Positions 49,810 through 58,626 of a DNA stretch of 64,000 nt are shown piece by piece. The first letter of the stretch is position 1, and each line of letters starts with the position of its first letter. The DNA comes from Burkholderia multivorans ATCC BAA-247 (GTDB taxonomy: Bacteria > Pseudomonadota > Gammaproteobacteria > Burkholderiales > Burkholderiaceae): positions 248,001 to 312,000 of the forward strand of contig NZ_CP009832.1 in the NCBI RefSeq assembly GCF_000959525.1. The letters are read 5' to 3'. A program made the position numbers and the translations under genes. The notes under the pieces were generated by a model. That model did not search any database, had not been told where the DNA came from, and worked only from the letters and a program-made list of their open reading frames with translations.

Positions 49810-52149
49810 TCAGGCGTCGACCGTATCGGGCACGGCGGCCGCATCGTCGAACAACGGCGTATCGAATGCTGTGGCGGGTTCGCCTGCGCACCAGCGCCGC
49901 CACATCGTGCGCAGCGCCGACGACAGGCCCGCCGCGACGACGGCTGGCCGGAACGCAGCCGACTGCGCGCAACGTGCGCGCAGACCCGTGCGCAGCACGT
50001 GCAGCGCGGCGGTGTCGCGGCCGAGCGCGACGGCCTTCGCGACGAAGTCGTCCTCGTCCTTCGCGATATATTCGTCGAGCCGGACATGCTGCAGCCAGCC
50101 GGCGCTACCGCGCCCGGCCACCGTCGAGCCGGGGATCGTCACGGTGGGAACGCCCATCCACAGCGCATTCAGCGTGGTCGTCGAACCGGTGTACGGAAAG
50201 GCATCGAGGCAAAGGTCCACGCCGTGATGCTGCTGCATGTAGACGGGGATGTTCGAGCGCGGATGGAACGTCAGACGGCTCGCGTCGATGCCGGCCGCGG
50301 CGAACCATTCGGTCAGCGTGCGCTGATCGCCGGCATTGCCGATCGCGCCGAGCGCCATGCGTGCCGTCGGGTCCGCATGCAGCACGCGCGCCCACACCGC
50401 GACGACTCGCGGGCTCAGCTTGTTCAGGCGGTTGAAGCTGCCGTACGTCGTATAGCCGTTGTGCAACGCGGGCAGCGCATTGACCGGCGGGCAGTGCGGC
50501 GGCGGCATGAACGGCGCGATCGCGGGCAGCCGCACGATCTGCTCGACGAATTGATCATCGAATACGCCGTGCGGCGCAACGAATCGATCGGTGAGGTAAT
50601 AGTCCATCGACGCGAGGCCGGTCGTCGCCGGATAGCCGATCCAGGACGCCTGCACCGGCGCCGCACGTTGCGCGAGCGCGACGAGCCGATTGCGTCCGGT
50701 GTGGCCCGACAGATCGATCGCGATGTCGATCCGGTCGCTGCGAACGCGCTCGAGGAACGCGTGATCGCTCATGCCGGCGACGTTGCGCCAGCCTGCCGCA
50801 CAGGCCTTGAAGCGTTCGGATGTCTGATCTTCTTCGACATGGTTGTGATAGAAGGGCATCGCGATGCCGGTGTCGGCGGCGAGATGTTCGATCACGGGAA
50901 CTGCGTAGGACGCCACCGCATGGTTGAACAGGTCGCCCGATACGAAGCCGACCCGAAGCCGGCGTGCCGGGTCGCGCGAATTCGAGAAAGCCGCCGCTCG
51001 CTTGCGCTTGCGATCTTCGTAGCGCTGGCCGAACTTGCGATGTTCGGCCACCAGCGCTTGCGGATCGAGATCGCTGCTGTGTGCAAGGCAGAACAGCATG
51101 CTGCTGTGCGTGACGCTGTCGGTCGGGTCGATTTCGATTGCACGGCGAAGCCAGCCGAGTGCTTCCTGGGTCGCACCGAGTTCGAGCAGCAGGAAGCCGA
51201 GCGTGCCGTTCGGTGCCGCGGCGTTGGGCGCGAGTTCGACCGCGCGCCGGCATGCGGCGATCGCTTCGTCTGCGCGACGCAGCGCGAACAGCACGAGGCC
51301 GTGGATGCGGAGCGCTTCCGCGTGATCCGGCCGCAATTCCAGCAGGCGTCGGCACGTGTCGTCGGCTTCCGCGAGGCGGTTCATCACGCGCAGCGTGTCG
51401 GCGAGCAGGATCCGCACGAGCACTTCGTCGGGCAGCAGCGCGATGGTGCGCAGACCGGCATCGATCATCTCGGCATAGCGGCCGCTCTTGTGCAGCGATG
51501 CGGACAGCGCGCGCCAGCACGCACCATCGTCCGGGTATTCCGCGACGAGCCGTTGTGCATGCGCGGTAGCTTCGTCGTGCTTGCCCTTCTCGAACAGTGC
51601 CGCATGCTTTTGCAGCTGATGCGCACTCGCGCGGCGAACCGCCCTGCCGGCGCCGTTCGGTGCGGCCGCTTCGGCGACAGTCTCGGCCACGATCGCCGCG
51701 CCGACGCCCGTGGGCGCAATCGCCGCAGCGGCCGTCGCGAGCCGCGCGTCCGGCATGGCCATCTGGGCGATCAGTCCGTCGAGCGCAGGACCGCGCACGC
51801 CGCGCTGCTGGGCGATCTCGACCGCAATCCAGGCGGCCGGCGTTTGTCCGCTGCGATGCAGTGCATGGATGTAGCTGACCCAGTAGTAGCCGTTCGCCGG
51901 ATTCGCGCCGAGCGCGGCTTCGAAATGCGGCAGCGCGTCGGCCGGCCGGCCCGTATCGACCAGCAGGACCGCGAGGTTGTAGCGGGCGTCCGCATGCGCG
52001 GGCATCGCATCGAGGATCGCTTCGTACAGCGCCTGCGCTTCGGCAAACGCGCCGCTGCGCTGGCGCTCGAGCGCGTTTTCCATGACGAGCGCAATATCCT
52101 GCGCGAGCTGCTGTTCGGGCGTGAGCGTGGCCGGGGCGGACGGGGGCAT
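49810..52149 (-). CDS. TPR-containing GT41 / O-GlcNAc-transferase-like glycosyltransferase
   Basis: 779 residues. Residues ~15-370 hold about nine TPR units (ALYEAILDAMPAHADARYNLAVLLVDTGRPADALPHFEAAL and following). Residues ~395-750 are the SPINDLY/OGT catalytic GT-B domain: RLRVGFVSGDLFNHAVASYAVPVIEHL, IDIAIDLSGHTGRNRLVALAQRAAPVQASWIGYPATTGLASMDYYLTDRF, YTTYGSFNRLNKLSPRVVAVWARVL, LTFHPRSNIPVYMQQHHGVDLCLDAFPYTGSTTTLNALWMGVPTVTIPG. The signature residues for nucleotide binding are present. Being next to fliT-fliD-fliC, it is the best candidate for O-glycosylating flagellin Ser/Thr in the cytoplasm. It starts beyond the fliT terminator, so it likely has its own promoter. Confidence 0.88.
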   Translation of the reverse strand: MPPSAPATLTPEQQLAQDIALVMENALERQRSGAFAEAQALYEAILDAMPAHADARYNLAVLLVDTGRPADALPHFEAALGANPANGYYWVSYIHALHRSGQTPAAWIAVEIAQQRGVRGPALDGLIAQMAMPDARLATAAAAIAPTGVGAAIVAETVAEAAAPNGAGRAVRRASAHQLQKHAALFEKGKHDEATAHAQRLVAEYPDDGACWRALSASLHKSGRYAEMIDAGLRTIALLPDEVLVRILLADTLRVMNRLAEADDTCRRLLELRPDHAEALRIHGLVLFALRRADEAIAACRRAVELAPNAAAPNGTLGFLLLELGATQEALGWLRRAIEIDPTDSVTHSSMLFCLAHSSDLDPQALVAEHRKFGQRYEDRKRKRAAAFSNSRDPARRLRVGFVSGDLFNHAVASYAVPVIEHLAADTGIAMPFYHNHVEEDQTSERFKACAAGWRNVAGMSDHAFLERVRSDRIDIAIDLSGHTGRNRLVALAQRAAPVQASWIGYPATTGLASMDYYLTDRFVAPHGVFDDQFVEQIVRLPAIAPFMPPPHCPPVNALPALHNGYTTYGSFNRLNKLSPRVVAVWARVLHADPTARMALGAIGNAGDQRTLTEWFAAAGIDASRLTFHPRSNIPVYMQQHHGVDLCLDAFPYTGSTTTLNALWMGVPTVTIPGSTVAGRGSAGWLQHVRLDEYIAKDEDDFVAKAVALGRDTAALHVLRTGLRARCAQSAAFRPAVVAAGLSSALRTMWRRWCAGEPATAFDTPLFDDAAAVPDTVDA

Positions 52150-52289
52150 GATCGAATCTGCGGAAAGTCGGTCCCTACGATTATGGGTAGCGGGCCGCCG
52201 CGCCGATGCCGCGAGGTGACGGTAAAAGCACGGTCAGTTTGGGCAATTGAGCGGCGAGCGGCGGCGCGGCGACACGGCGTGCGACACGC

Positions 52290-52315
52290 AAAAAAACGCC
52301 CGCGCGAGGCGGGCG
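52290..52315 (-). terminator. Rho-independent terminator after fliT
   Basis: On the minus strand a 7-bp stem CGCCCGC/GCGGGCG with a 5-base loop is followed by TTTTTTT. It lies 85 bases after the fliT stop and closes the fliC-fliD-fliT group before the GT41 gene. Confidence 0.85.
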
Positions 52316-52399
52316 GAGTCGAACGAGCGCGCCCTCACATCAGCGCGTTGTTCTTGTTGTCGGGTGGGCCGCACGGTCACGCGCGGCAGCCGGCGCGCG

Positions 52400-52699
52400 T
52401 CAGCGGCTGGCGATGTTCTGGTATTGGCCGGCGGCCTGCACGCGGCTCATCGCCGCCTGGTATTCGTCGGCGAGTTCCCGCTGTGCGCGCTGCGCATCGG
52501 CGAAGATGCGCTCGTTGCTGGCCTGCATGCGCCGGATCGCGGCGATGCCGGCGGGCGGCTGGTCGGCCGAGAGCGACAGGACGAGCGGCTCGCGCGCCGC
52601 GGCGAGGCGTACCGCCTCGGTCCAGTCGGCCATCGCGGCCGCGTGCTCGATTGCATCGGTGAGCGCGTCGAGCTGCGCGATCAGTTCGGTCTGTTCCAT
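52400..52699 (-). CDS. fliT: Flagellar export chaperone FliT
   Basis: 99 residues, almost all helical (MEQTELIAQLDALTDAIEHAAAMADWTEAVRLAAAREPLVLSLS...AAIRRMQASNERIFADAQRAQRELADEYQAAMSRV), the size and charge pattern of FliT. FliT holds the filament-cap protein FliD until export and can restrain FlhDC. It lies 25 bases downstream of fliD in the same direction. GGAGC-type spacing is present upstream. Sequence similarity in this family is low, so the call rests on size, helix pattern and position after fliD. Confidence 0.85.
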   Translation of the reverse strand: MEQTELIAQLDALTDAIEHAAAMADWTEAVRLAAAREPLVLSLSADQPPAGIAAIRRMQASNERIFADAQRAQRELADEYQAAMSRVQAAGQYQNIASR

Positions 52700-52724
52700 C
52701 GTGGCTCCCGGGTCCGGATCGCGC

Positions 52725-54233
52725 TCAGCTCTTGTTGCTCGACAGCGCGCCGGCGCTGTTCGTGCCGCCGAACAGCTGCGTCAGGTACTGCGAATTGTTG
52801 TTCATCGTCGCCATCAGCGTATTGAGCGCCGTGAACTGCGCCTGGTACTGGCTCGTCAGCTGCGCCGCATAGGTCGACAGCGCCGTCTGCTGCTGCGCGA
52901 CGCTCTTCAGGTCGTTGCTGAGCGCGGTCGTCCGCGCGGCGATCAGTCCGTTCGTCTTCGTGTAGTTCGTGATGCTGGTCGTCAGCTGCTCGCCGATACC
53001 GTTCGTCGAGTTGAACAGCGATGCGACGCCCGTCGGATTGTTCTGCAGCGCGCTATTGAGCGCCGTGCTGTCGACCTGCAGCGTGCCGTCGGCCTGCAGC
53101 GTGACGCCGATCGACGCGAGGTTCACGGTCGAGCCGTTGTTCGTGACGCCGCCGGCGACGATCGACGCCAATGCATTGCGGATCGTATTCAGCGTCGAGT
53201 CGCCCAGCAGCGGGCCCTGCGACGACGCGCCGGACGTGAAGCTCGACAGCGAGCCCATCGTCGTGACGAGCGTGTTGTAGAGCGTCGCGAAATTGCTGAT
53301 CGCGTTGGCCTGGCTCTTCGTATCGGCCGCGACGGTCAGCGTCATCGGCTGCGTCGCGCTGACGGCCGCGGCGGTCAGGTTCAGCGTGACGCCCGTGATT
53401 GCGCCCGTCACGGCATTGGTCGCGCTCGTGCCGGCAATCCCGTTGATCGTGAACGCGGCGTCCTGCGCGGCGGTACTTTGCTTCCACGCTGCGCTGCCGT
53501 TCGCGGACGTGACCGTCGACTGCCCGCCCGTCGTGCTGGCCGTCGACGTGACACCGAGGCTCGACAGCCCTTTGTCGTTGGCGACGTTGCTGAGCGAGAC
53601 GCTGATCGTGTTGGCCGCGCCCGTCGGCGTCGAGCTGAGCACGAGATGCGCGCCGTCGCTGCCGTTGACGACCGACGCGACGATGCCCGGGTTGCCGGTC
53701 GCGTTGTTGATCGCGGCGGCGATGCCGGACAGCGTGTTGTTCGCGCCGTTGACGTCGACGGTGAACGACTGGCTGCCCAGCGACAGCGTCATCGTGCCGG
53801 TGCCGAGCGCGGTCGACGCGCCGAATGCGGCCGAGGACAGCGACTGCGACGTCGCGATCTGCGTAACGCCGACCGAGTAGCTGCCCGCAACGGCGCCGGC
53901 GCCAGCGGTCGCGGTGAGGCCGGTGCCGCTTGCGGTGGCGGTGAAGGTGTTCTGCAGCGAGCCGTTCGACAGTGTCGTGAGGCCGGCCTGCAAGGCGCTC
54001 AGCGCGGCCGACAGGGCGCCGAACGCGGAAATCTGGGTGTTGTCGCTGGTCTGCTGCGCGGTGAGCGCGGCGGCCTGACCGGCGGTCTTCGCATTGACGA
54101 GCGCCGTCACGAGCGAGTTCACGTCCATCGACGAGTTGCCGGTCGAACCGCTGATGATCGATTGCGCAGCTTGCTGCAGCAGGCTGTTGGCCGAGTTGGT
54201 GGCGGAAGTGACGGCGGAGTTGATCGTCGACAT
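52725..54233 (-). CDS. fliD: Flagellar filament cap FliD (HAP2)
   Basis: 502 residues, Ser/Thr/Ala-rich and cysteine-free, the cap that folds flagellin at the filament tip. FliD_N is seen at ~30-130 (SSMDVNSLVTALVNAKTAGQAAALTAQQTSDNTQISAFGALSAALSALQAGLTTL). FliD_C runs through ~230-490 with the coiled-coil end GEQLTTSITNYTKTNGLIAARTTALSNDLKSVAQQQTALSTYAAQLTSQYQAQFTALNTLMATMNNNSQYLTQLF. The start MSTINSAV with GGAG seven bases upstream is preferred over an N-terminal extension from an earlier start. It lies downstream of fliC and a GC hairpin. Confidence 0.95.
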   Translation of the reverse strand: MSTINSAVTSATNSANSLLQQAAQSIISGSTGNSSMDVNSLVTALVNAKTAGQAAALTAQQTSDNTQISAFGALSAALSALQAGLTTLSNGSLQNTFTATASGTGLTATAGAGAVAGSYSVGVTQIATSQSLSSAAFGASTALGTGTMTLSLGSQSFTVDVNGANNTLSGIAAAINNATGNPGIVASVVNGSDGAHLVLSSTPTGAANTISVSLSNVANDKGLSSLGVTSTASTTGGQSTVTSANGSAAWKQSTAAQDAAFTINGIAGTSATNAVTGAITGVTLNLTAAAVSATQPMTLTVAADTKSQANAISNFATLYNTLVTTMGSLSSFTSGASSQGPLLGDSTLNTIRNALASIVAGGVTNNGSTVNLASIGVTLQADGTLQVDSTALNSALQNNPTGVASLFNSTNGIGEQLTTSITNYTKTNGLIAARTTALSNDLKSVAQQQTALSTYAAQLTSQYQAQFTALNTLMATMNNNSQYLTQLFGGTNSAGALSSNKS

Positions 54234-54320
54234 CGTAGTGCTCCGTGCGGCGGTGAATGCGTGAAATCGGTGAAGAAGGTCCGGCGGCGACAGGTGCGGT
54301 CGCACGCCGGATGCAGGCAG

Positions 54321-54346
54321 CCGGGCCGCGCATTGCGCGGGCCCGG
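54321..54346 (-). terminator. GC hairpin between fliC and fliD
   Basis: An 11-bp stem with one bulged base (CCGGGCCGCGC and GCGCGGGCCCGG around ATT) sits 19 bases after the fliC stop, without a following T-run. It may limit read-through from the very strongly expressed fliC into fliD. Confidence 0.5.
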
Positions 54347-54364
54347 CCGTCGGTTGCTACGCGA

Positions 54365-55522
54365 TTACTGCAGGAGCTTCAGGACCTGCTGCGGCAGCGA
54401 GTTCGCCTGTGCGAGCACCGAGATGCCGGCTTGCTGCAGCACCTGGTTCTTCGACATGTTCGCGGTTTCCTGCGCGAAGTTCGCGTCGGTGATCTGCGAC
54501 TGAGCGGACGACAGGTCGGTCGACTCGGCCTGCTGCGCGGTTGCGATCGCCGTGAAGCGGTTTTGTGCGGCGCCGAGCGCTGCCTGCAGGTTGTTCACCG
54601 TTTGCAGTGCGTTGTCGATCGAGACCATCGCGACGTTCGCGCCGCTGACCGTGCTGATGTCGAGGTTCGACACGGTCGCCGGCTTGTTGACGGCGTTGAT
54701 TTGCGCAACGGCATTCGAGATCGCCGTGAGCGAAGCTTGCGACATGCTCGCGTTCGTCGCGCCTGCGCTGATCGAGATTTGCTCGACCGTTGCGCCGTTC
54801 GATGCTGCGGCGGTGGACGTCGCGAAGATCGCCGCTGCCGTTGCGCCGGTGATCGCCGTGCCGTTCTGGTCGGTGAACGTGAAGCCGCCCTTGCCGTCGG
54901 ACAGCACGTTGACTGCCGTGATGACCGCACCCGACGACGTGTATGCGCCGCTCGAGTCGAGGCTCAGACCCGTGACCGTGCCGACCGTCTGGCCTGCCTG
55001 CACAAGGCCGCCGCCGATTTGTGCTGCCGACATGCTCTGGCTCAGATCCAGCGAGATCGTCTGACCGACGTTCGCGCCGACCTGGAACGACACGATGCCG
55101 GCGTTGCCGTTCAGGATGTTCGTGCCGTTGTACGTCGTTTGCGACGCGATACGGTTCACTTCCTGAATCTGTTGCGCGACTTCCTGTTGCAGCGCGGCCT
55201 GGTCGGTCGACGACATCGTGCCCGTCGATGCCTGCACGGCCAGCTGGCGGATACGCTGCAGGCTGTTCGTCAGCGACGACAGCGCGCTCGATGCGGTCTG
55301 GATCATCGACACGCCATCGTTTGCGTTCGACACGCCCTGATTCAGGCCGTTGATCTGCGTTTGCATCCGCGTCGAGATCGCGAGACCCGCTGCGTCGTCC
55401 GCTGCGCTGTTGATGCGCTTGCCCGACGACAGACGCGTGATCGCTTGCGACAGCGCGTTCTGCGAACCGTTCAGGTTCTGCTGTGCGACCAGCGAGTTGA
55501 TGTTGCTATTGATTCCGAGCAT
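54365..55522 (-). CDS. fliC: Flagellin FliC
   Basis: 385 residues. The D0/D1 N-terminus (MLGINSNINSLVAQQNLNGSQNALSQAITRLSSGKRINSAADDAAGLAISTRMQTQINGLNQG) and C-terminus (NLDISTVSGANVAMVSIDNALQTVNNLQAALGAAQNRFTAIATA...NMSKNQVLQQAGISVLAQANSLPQQVLKLLQ) are canonical and flank a variable D2 region at ~170-300 rich in Ser/Thr (possible glycosylation sites). AGGAG lies upstream of the ATG. Secreted by the flagellar type III apparatus. It is transcribed from a sigma-28-type promoter ~90 bases upstream. Codon usage is strongly biased, as expected for an abundant protein. Confidence 0.97.
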   Translation of the reverse strand: MLGINSNINSLVAQQNLNGSQNALSQAITRLSSGKRINSAADDAAGLAISTRMQTQINGLNQGVSNANDGVSMIQTASSALSSLTNSLQRIRQLAVQASTGTMSSTDQAALQQEVAQQIQEVNRIASQTTYNGTNILNGNAGIVSFQVGANVGQTISLDLSQSMSAAQIGGGLVQAGQTVGTVTGLSLDSSGAYTSSGAVITAVNVLSDGKGGFTFTDQNGTAITGATAAAIFATSTAAASNGATVEQISISAGATNASMSQASLTAISNAVAQINAVNKPATVSNLDISTVSGANVAMVSIDNALQTVNNLQAALGAAQNRFTAIATAQQAESTDLSSAQSQITDANFAQETANMSKNQVLQQAGISVLAQANSLPQQVLKLLQ

Positions 55523-56032
55523 GGAAAAATCTCCTGTTAAGCCGAAAGCCTTGGAAAGCCGTTTTGGCGTCGGCGGAAGCACTCGTTCATTGCTGGCCGC
55601 CTCAGAGCAGGATTTCGGCGGCACAAAACAAAACTTGAGGGGATCGAGGAGATTCGGCCCGATTTTTATGTCGAGGGGTCGGATTGCTGTGCCGCGATGG
55701 CGGTCGGACGTTGAGCGCGCCGTGGCGTGAGCCCTTTCGTCGCTCGCCCACGCGCGGACGACAAAAGGGTGGTTTTGTCTGTGATTCCCTGCTATGATGG
55801 CGGGCTGAATTGAGATTTCTGTCACGCCTTTGCCGTTTTCGGCATGTCTGCTGGCAGTCAAACGCGGCGCTGCACGCGGCTTGTGAAGCGTACTCGCGGT
55901 GCTTTCCGCCTCTCTTTTCCGGCCTCCGAGGCCGTATTTCCGCTCGTTTCGCCTGTTGTGGGAACGCCCGGATGGCCGGTGCGTGGCGCTTGGCCGCTAC
56001 GTTTTTGACCGTTTAAGCAATTTAGGAACGAC
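55523..56032. other. 510-bp divergent intergenic region fliC / rpsU
   Basis: The left part holds the fliC leader and its sigma-28 promoter. The right part has an extended -10 (TGCTATGAT, TATGAT at 55793-55798) likely serving rpsU, giving a ~230-base leader. No protein gene is supported; small open frames here lack ribosome sites. Confidence 0.6.
55612..55638 (-). promoter_or_regulatory. Sigma-28 (FliA) promoter of fliC
   Basis: On the minus strand TCAAGTTT (55638-55631), an exact 11-base spacer and GCCGAAAT (55619-55612) match the flagellar class III consensus TAAAGTTT-N11-GCCGATAA with two differences in the -10 part. It is 90 bases upstream of the fliC start. Confidence 0.85.
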
Positions 56033-56245
56033 ATGACGACGATTCTTCTGAAAGAAAACGAGCCGTTCGAAGTGGCGATTCGCCGCTTTCGTCGCGCTAT
56101 CGAAAAAAATGGCCTGATCGCTGAACTGCGCGAGCGCCAGTCCTACGAAAAGCCGACCGCAGTCCGCAAGCGCAAGAAGGCAGCAGCCGTCAAGCGCCTG
56201 CACAAGCGTCTGCGCAGCCAGATGCTGCCGAAGAAGCTCCACTAA
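56033..56245 (+). CDS. rpsU: 30S ribosomal protein S21
   Basis: 70 residues: [70 protein letters not shown]. It is the basic, Arg/Lys-rich small-subunit protein that helps initiation with anti-Shine-Dalgarno contacts. The length and [11 protein letters not shown] block are characteristic. GGAAC precedes the start. It is divergent from fliC and followed by its own terminator, so it is monocistronic here, not linked to dnaG/rpoD as in enterics. Confidence 0.97.
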   Translation: MTTILLKENEPFEVAIRRFRRAIEKNGLIAELRERQSYEKPTAVRKRKKAAAVKRLHKRLRSQMLPKKLH

Positions 56246-56267
56246 GAGCATCGACGGTTCGCCGCGA

Positions 56268-56308
56268 AACGGCGGAGCGTGCTTCGAAAGAAGCCGCTCC
56301 GCCGTTTT
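56268..56308 (+). terminator. Rho-independent terminator after rpsU
   Basis: A 10-bp perfect stem CGGCGGAGCG/CGCTCCGCCG continues inward as GCTTC/GAAGC and is followed by TTTT. It lies 24 bases after the rpsU stop. Confidence 0.85.
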
Positions 56309-56411
56309 GCTTTTGAGGCGCGGAAAGCGTCTGCTCGATCGGCCGGGCGCCGGTGTGGAGTCATCGCAACCACGGTGTCGCGCGACGCAAAGCGGTTCAC
56401 GCGAACGGAAC

Positions 56412-56430
56412 GAAAGTAAGAATCATTTGC
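56412..56430 (+). promoter_or_regulatory. Fur-box candidate upstream of the PepSY protein
   Basis: GAAAGTAAGAATCATTTGC matches the 19-bp Fur consensus at 13 of 19 positions, with the central AATCATT intact. It lies ~180 bases ahead of the PepSY gene and is AT-rich against its surroundings. It would tie expression to iron limitation. Confidence 0.6.
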
Positions 56431-56606
56431 ATTGCGTTAGAATGTCGCGCGTTGTCACTCCATCCGCAACACGCGCAACACTGCGATGCCGCGCCCGTCA
56501 GTCGCTGCCGCAAACGCCGCTGCGTGTGCGTAGCTTCCATGATCCGCAATCCGTCCCTTCCGGGCCATCGTCCGATTCGGCCTGCTCGTCATCCGCGGTG
56601 CGCGCG

Positions 56607-57845
56607 ATGAATGCGTTCGTGCGACCGCTGTTCGTCCGCCTGCATCGATGGTTCGGCCTCGCGACCGCGCTGTTTTTGTTCGTCGCGGGGCTCACCGGCG
56701 CGCTGATCGCCTGGGATCACGAGCTCGACGCGGCGCTGAACCGCGACTTCTACGTCGCGCGCAGCGGCGGGAAGCCGCTTTCGCCGCTCGTGCTCGCCGC
56801 GCGGATCGAAGCGGCCGACCCGCGCGTGCAGGTGACTTATCTGCCGCTCGCCGTCGAGCCCGGCCATACGCTGCAGGCCGGCGTGATGCCGCGTACCGAT
56901 CCGGCGACGGGGCAGCCCTATGCGATCGATTTCAACCAGATCGCCGTCGATCCGGCGACCGGCGCCGTGCAGGCGCGCCGCGAATGGGGCGCACTGTCGC
57001 TCGCGCGGCTCGATCTGATTCCGTTCATCTACCGGCTGCATTACTCGCTGTTCCTGCCCGTGTACGGCGGCGTGAACTTCGGCTTCTGGGTGATGGGCGT
57101 CGTCGGCATCGTATGGGCGTTCGACAGTCTGATCGCGCTCGTGCTCGCCTTTCCGAGCATGAAAAGCTGGCGCAAGTCATTCGCGTTCCGCGTGCGGCGC
57201 GGCGGCTACCCGCTCGTGTTCGACCTGCATCGGTCGGGCGGCGTGTGGGTGTGGGGGCTGCTGCTCGTCGTCGCGATCACGTCGATCTCGATGAACCTCG
57301 GCAACCCGGTCGTGCGTCCGCTCGTGTCGCTGTTCTCGCCGCTGTCGGAGACGCCGTATACAAACCCCGAGCATTTCCCGCCCGCGCCGCCGGGCAGCAA
57401 GGTGCTGGCGCGCGAGCGCATCGTCGAACTTGCCGGCCCGGCCGCCCGCGACGCGGGAATCGCGGCGCCGCCCGGTGCGCTGCTCTACGCGCCGGCGATG
57501 AACGTCTATGCGGTCGGCTTCTTCGAGCCGGGTAACGATCACGGCGATGCCGGCCTCGGCAACGCGTGGCTGTACTGGGACGCCGTCACGGGTAAGCCCG
57601 TCGCGGCCCAGCTGCCGGGGCGCGGCTCGCTCGGCGACCTCTTCATGCAGGTGCAGTTTCCGCTGCATTCGGGACGCATCGCCGGCGTGGCGGGGCGCGT
57701 CGCGGTCAGCGTGCTCGGCATCGTCATCGCGATGCTCAGCGTGACGGGCATCTGCATCTGGGTGAAGAAGCGCAGTGCACGCGTGCGGGCGGCGCGCGGC
57801 GCGTCGCGGACAGCCGTGCCCGCTTCGTCGCGGCCCGCGCGCTGA
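56607..57845 (+). CDS. PepSY-associated transmembrane protein (siderophore/haem iron-reductase type)
   Basis: 412 residues with four membrane helices and PepSY motifs: VRPLFVRLHRWFGLATALFLFVAGLTGALIAWDHELDAALN, IYRLHYSLFLPVYGGVNFGFWVMGVVGIVWAFDSLIALVL, FDLHRSGGVWVWGLLLVVAITSISMNLG and a last helix VAGRVAVSVLGIVIAMLSVTGICIWVKKR. Conserved membrane histidines (HR, HY, HR) could bind haem. Members of this family reduce ferric siderophores in the inner membrane. The start MNAFVRP is preferred; the frame upstream (to 56307) crosses the Fur box and is low quality. The Fur-box match supports an iron role. Confidence 0.83.
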   Translation: MNAFVRPLFVRLHRWFGLATALFLFVAGLTGALIAWDHELDAALNRDFYVARSGGKPLSPLVLAARIEAADPRVQVTYLPLAVEPGHTLQAGVMPRTDPATGQPYAIDFNQIAVDPATGAVQARREWGALSLARLDLIPFIYRLHYSLFLPVYGGVNFGFWVMGVVGIVWAFDSLIALVLAFPSMKSWRKSFAFRVRRGGYPLVFDLHRSGGVWVWGLLLVVAITSISMNLGNPVVRPLVSLFSPLSETPYTNPEHFPPAPPGSKVLARERIVELAGPAARDAGIAAPPGALLYAPAMNVYAVGFFEPGNDHGDAGLGNAWLYWDAVTGKPVAAQLPGRGSLGDLFMQVQFPLHSGRIAGVAGRVAVSVLGIVIAMLSVTGICIWVKKRSARVRAARGASRTAVPASSRPAR

Positions 57846-57881
57846 GCGCCGAACGGCGGCTGCCCGCGCGCCGCCGATTCG

Positions 57882-58484
57882 TCAGCCCGCTTTGCGCGCG
57901 CGCGCCGGCTGTTTGCCGCCGAGCGCCGCGCATCGCGCATGGCACGGGCAGCCGACTTCATGATCGTTGACCATTCCGGTTGCCTGCATCAGCGCGTAGC
58001 AGATCGTCGAGCCGACGAACTTGCAGCCGTACGCCTTCAGCGCCTTGCTGAGCGCATCGGAGCGCTCCGTCGACGCCGGTGCGTCGCGGTACGACTGCCA
58101 CGCGTTCTGGATCGGCGTGTGATCGACAAACGACCAGAGGAAGTGCGCGAGCGAACCGTGCTCCTCGCGGATGCGCTGCACCGCGCGCGCATTGGCGACG
58201 GCGGCTTCCACCTTCGCGCGGTTGCGCACGATGCCCGGATTTTCCAGCAGCTTCTCGATACGCTTCGGCGTGAAGCGCGCGACGGCGTCGACGTCGAAAT
58301 CGGCGAATGCGTCGCGGTAACCGGCGCGCTTGTTCAGGATCGTCGACCACGACAGCCCGGCCTGCGCGCCTTCGAGGATCAGCATCTCGAACAGGTGACG
58401 ATCGTCGTGCGACGGCACACCCCACTCGGTGTCGTGATAGTGAGCGTCCGCTTCGGTTTTGACCCAGTTGCATCGCTGCGACAT
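57882..58484 (-). CDS. tag: DNA-3-methyladenine glycosylase I (Tag)
   Basis: 200 residues, base-excision repair of 3-methyladenine. The zinc-site and fold motifs are present: MSQRCNWV with Cys5, YHDTEWGVPSHDDRHLFEMLILEGAQAGLSWSTILNKRAGYRDAFADFD, VRNRAKVEAAVANARAV and the C-terminal VNDHEVGCPCH. The length agrees with the family (~190). It is convergent with the PepSY gene, 36 bases apart. Start has a weak AGGCAGA ribosome site. Confidence 0.95.
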   Translation of the reverse strand: MSQRCNWVKTEADAHYHDTEWGVPSHDDRHLFEMLILEGAQAGLSWSTILNKRAGYRDAFADFDVDAVARFTPKRIEKLLENPGIVRNRAKVEAAVANARAVQRIREEHGSLAHFLWSFVDHTPIQNAWQSYRDAPASTERSDALSKALKAYGCKFVGSTICYALMQATGMVNDHEVGCPCHARCAALGGKQPARARKAG

Positions 58485-58626
58485 CGTCTGCCTCGCTTCC
58501 CGTATCGATTCGATCGCGCCAGCATAGCGGAAGGCCCCGGCGCGGGATAGCTGGCCGTACGGCAGATGGGCGCGCGCCGCCGATCCGGTTAAGCTTGGCG
58601 CCTGTTCGAATCAGCGGGATGAAGGC

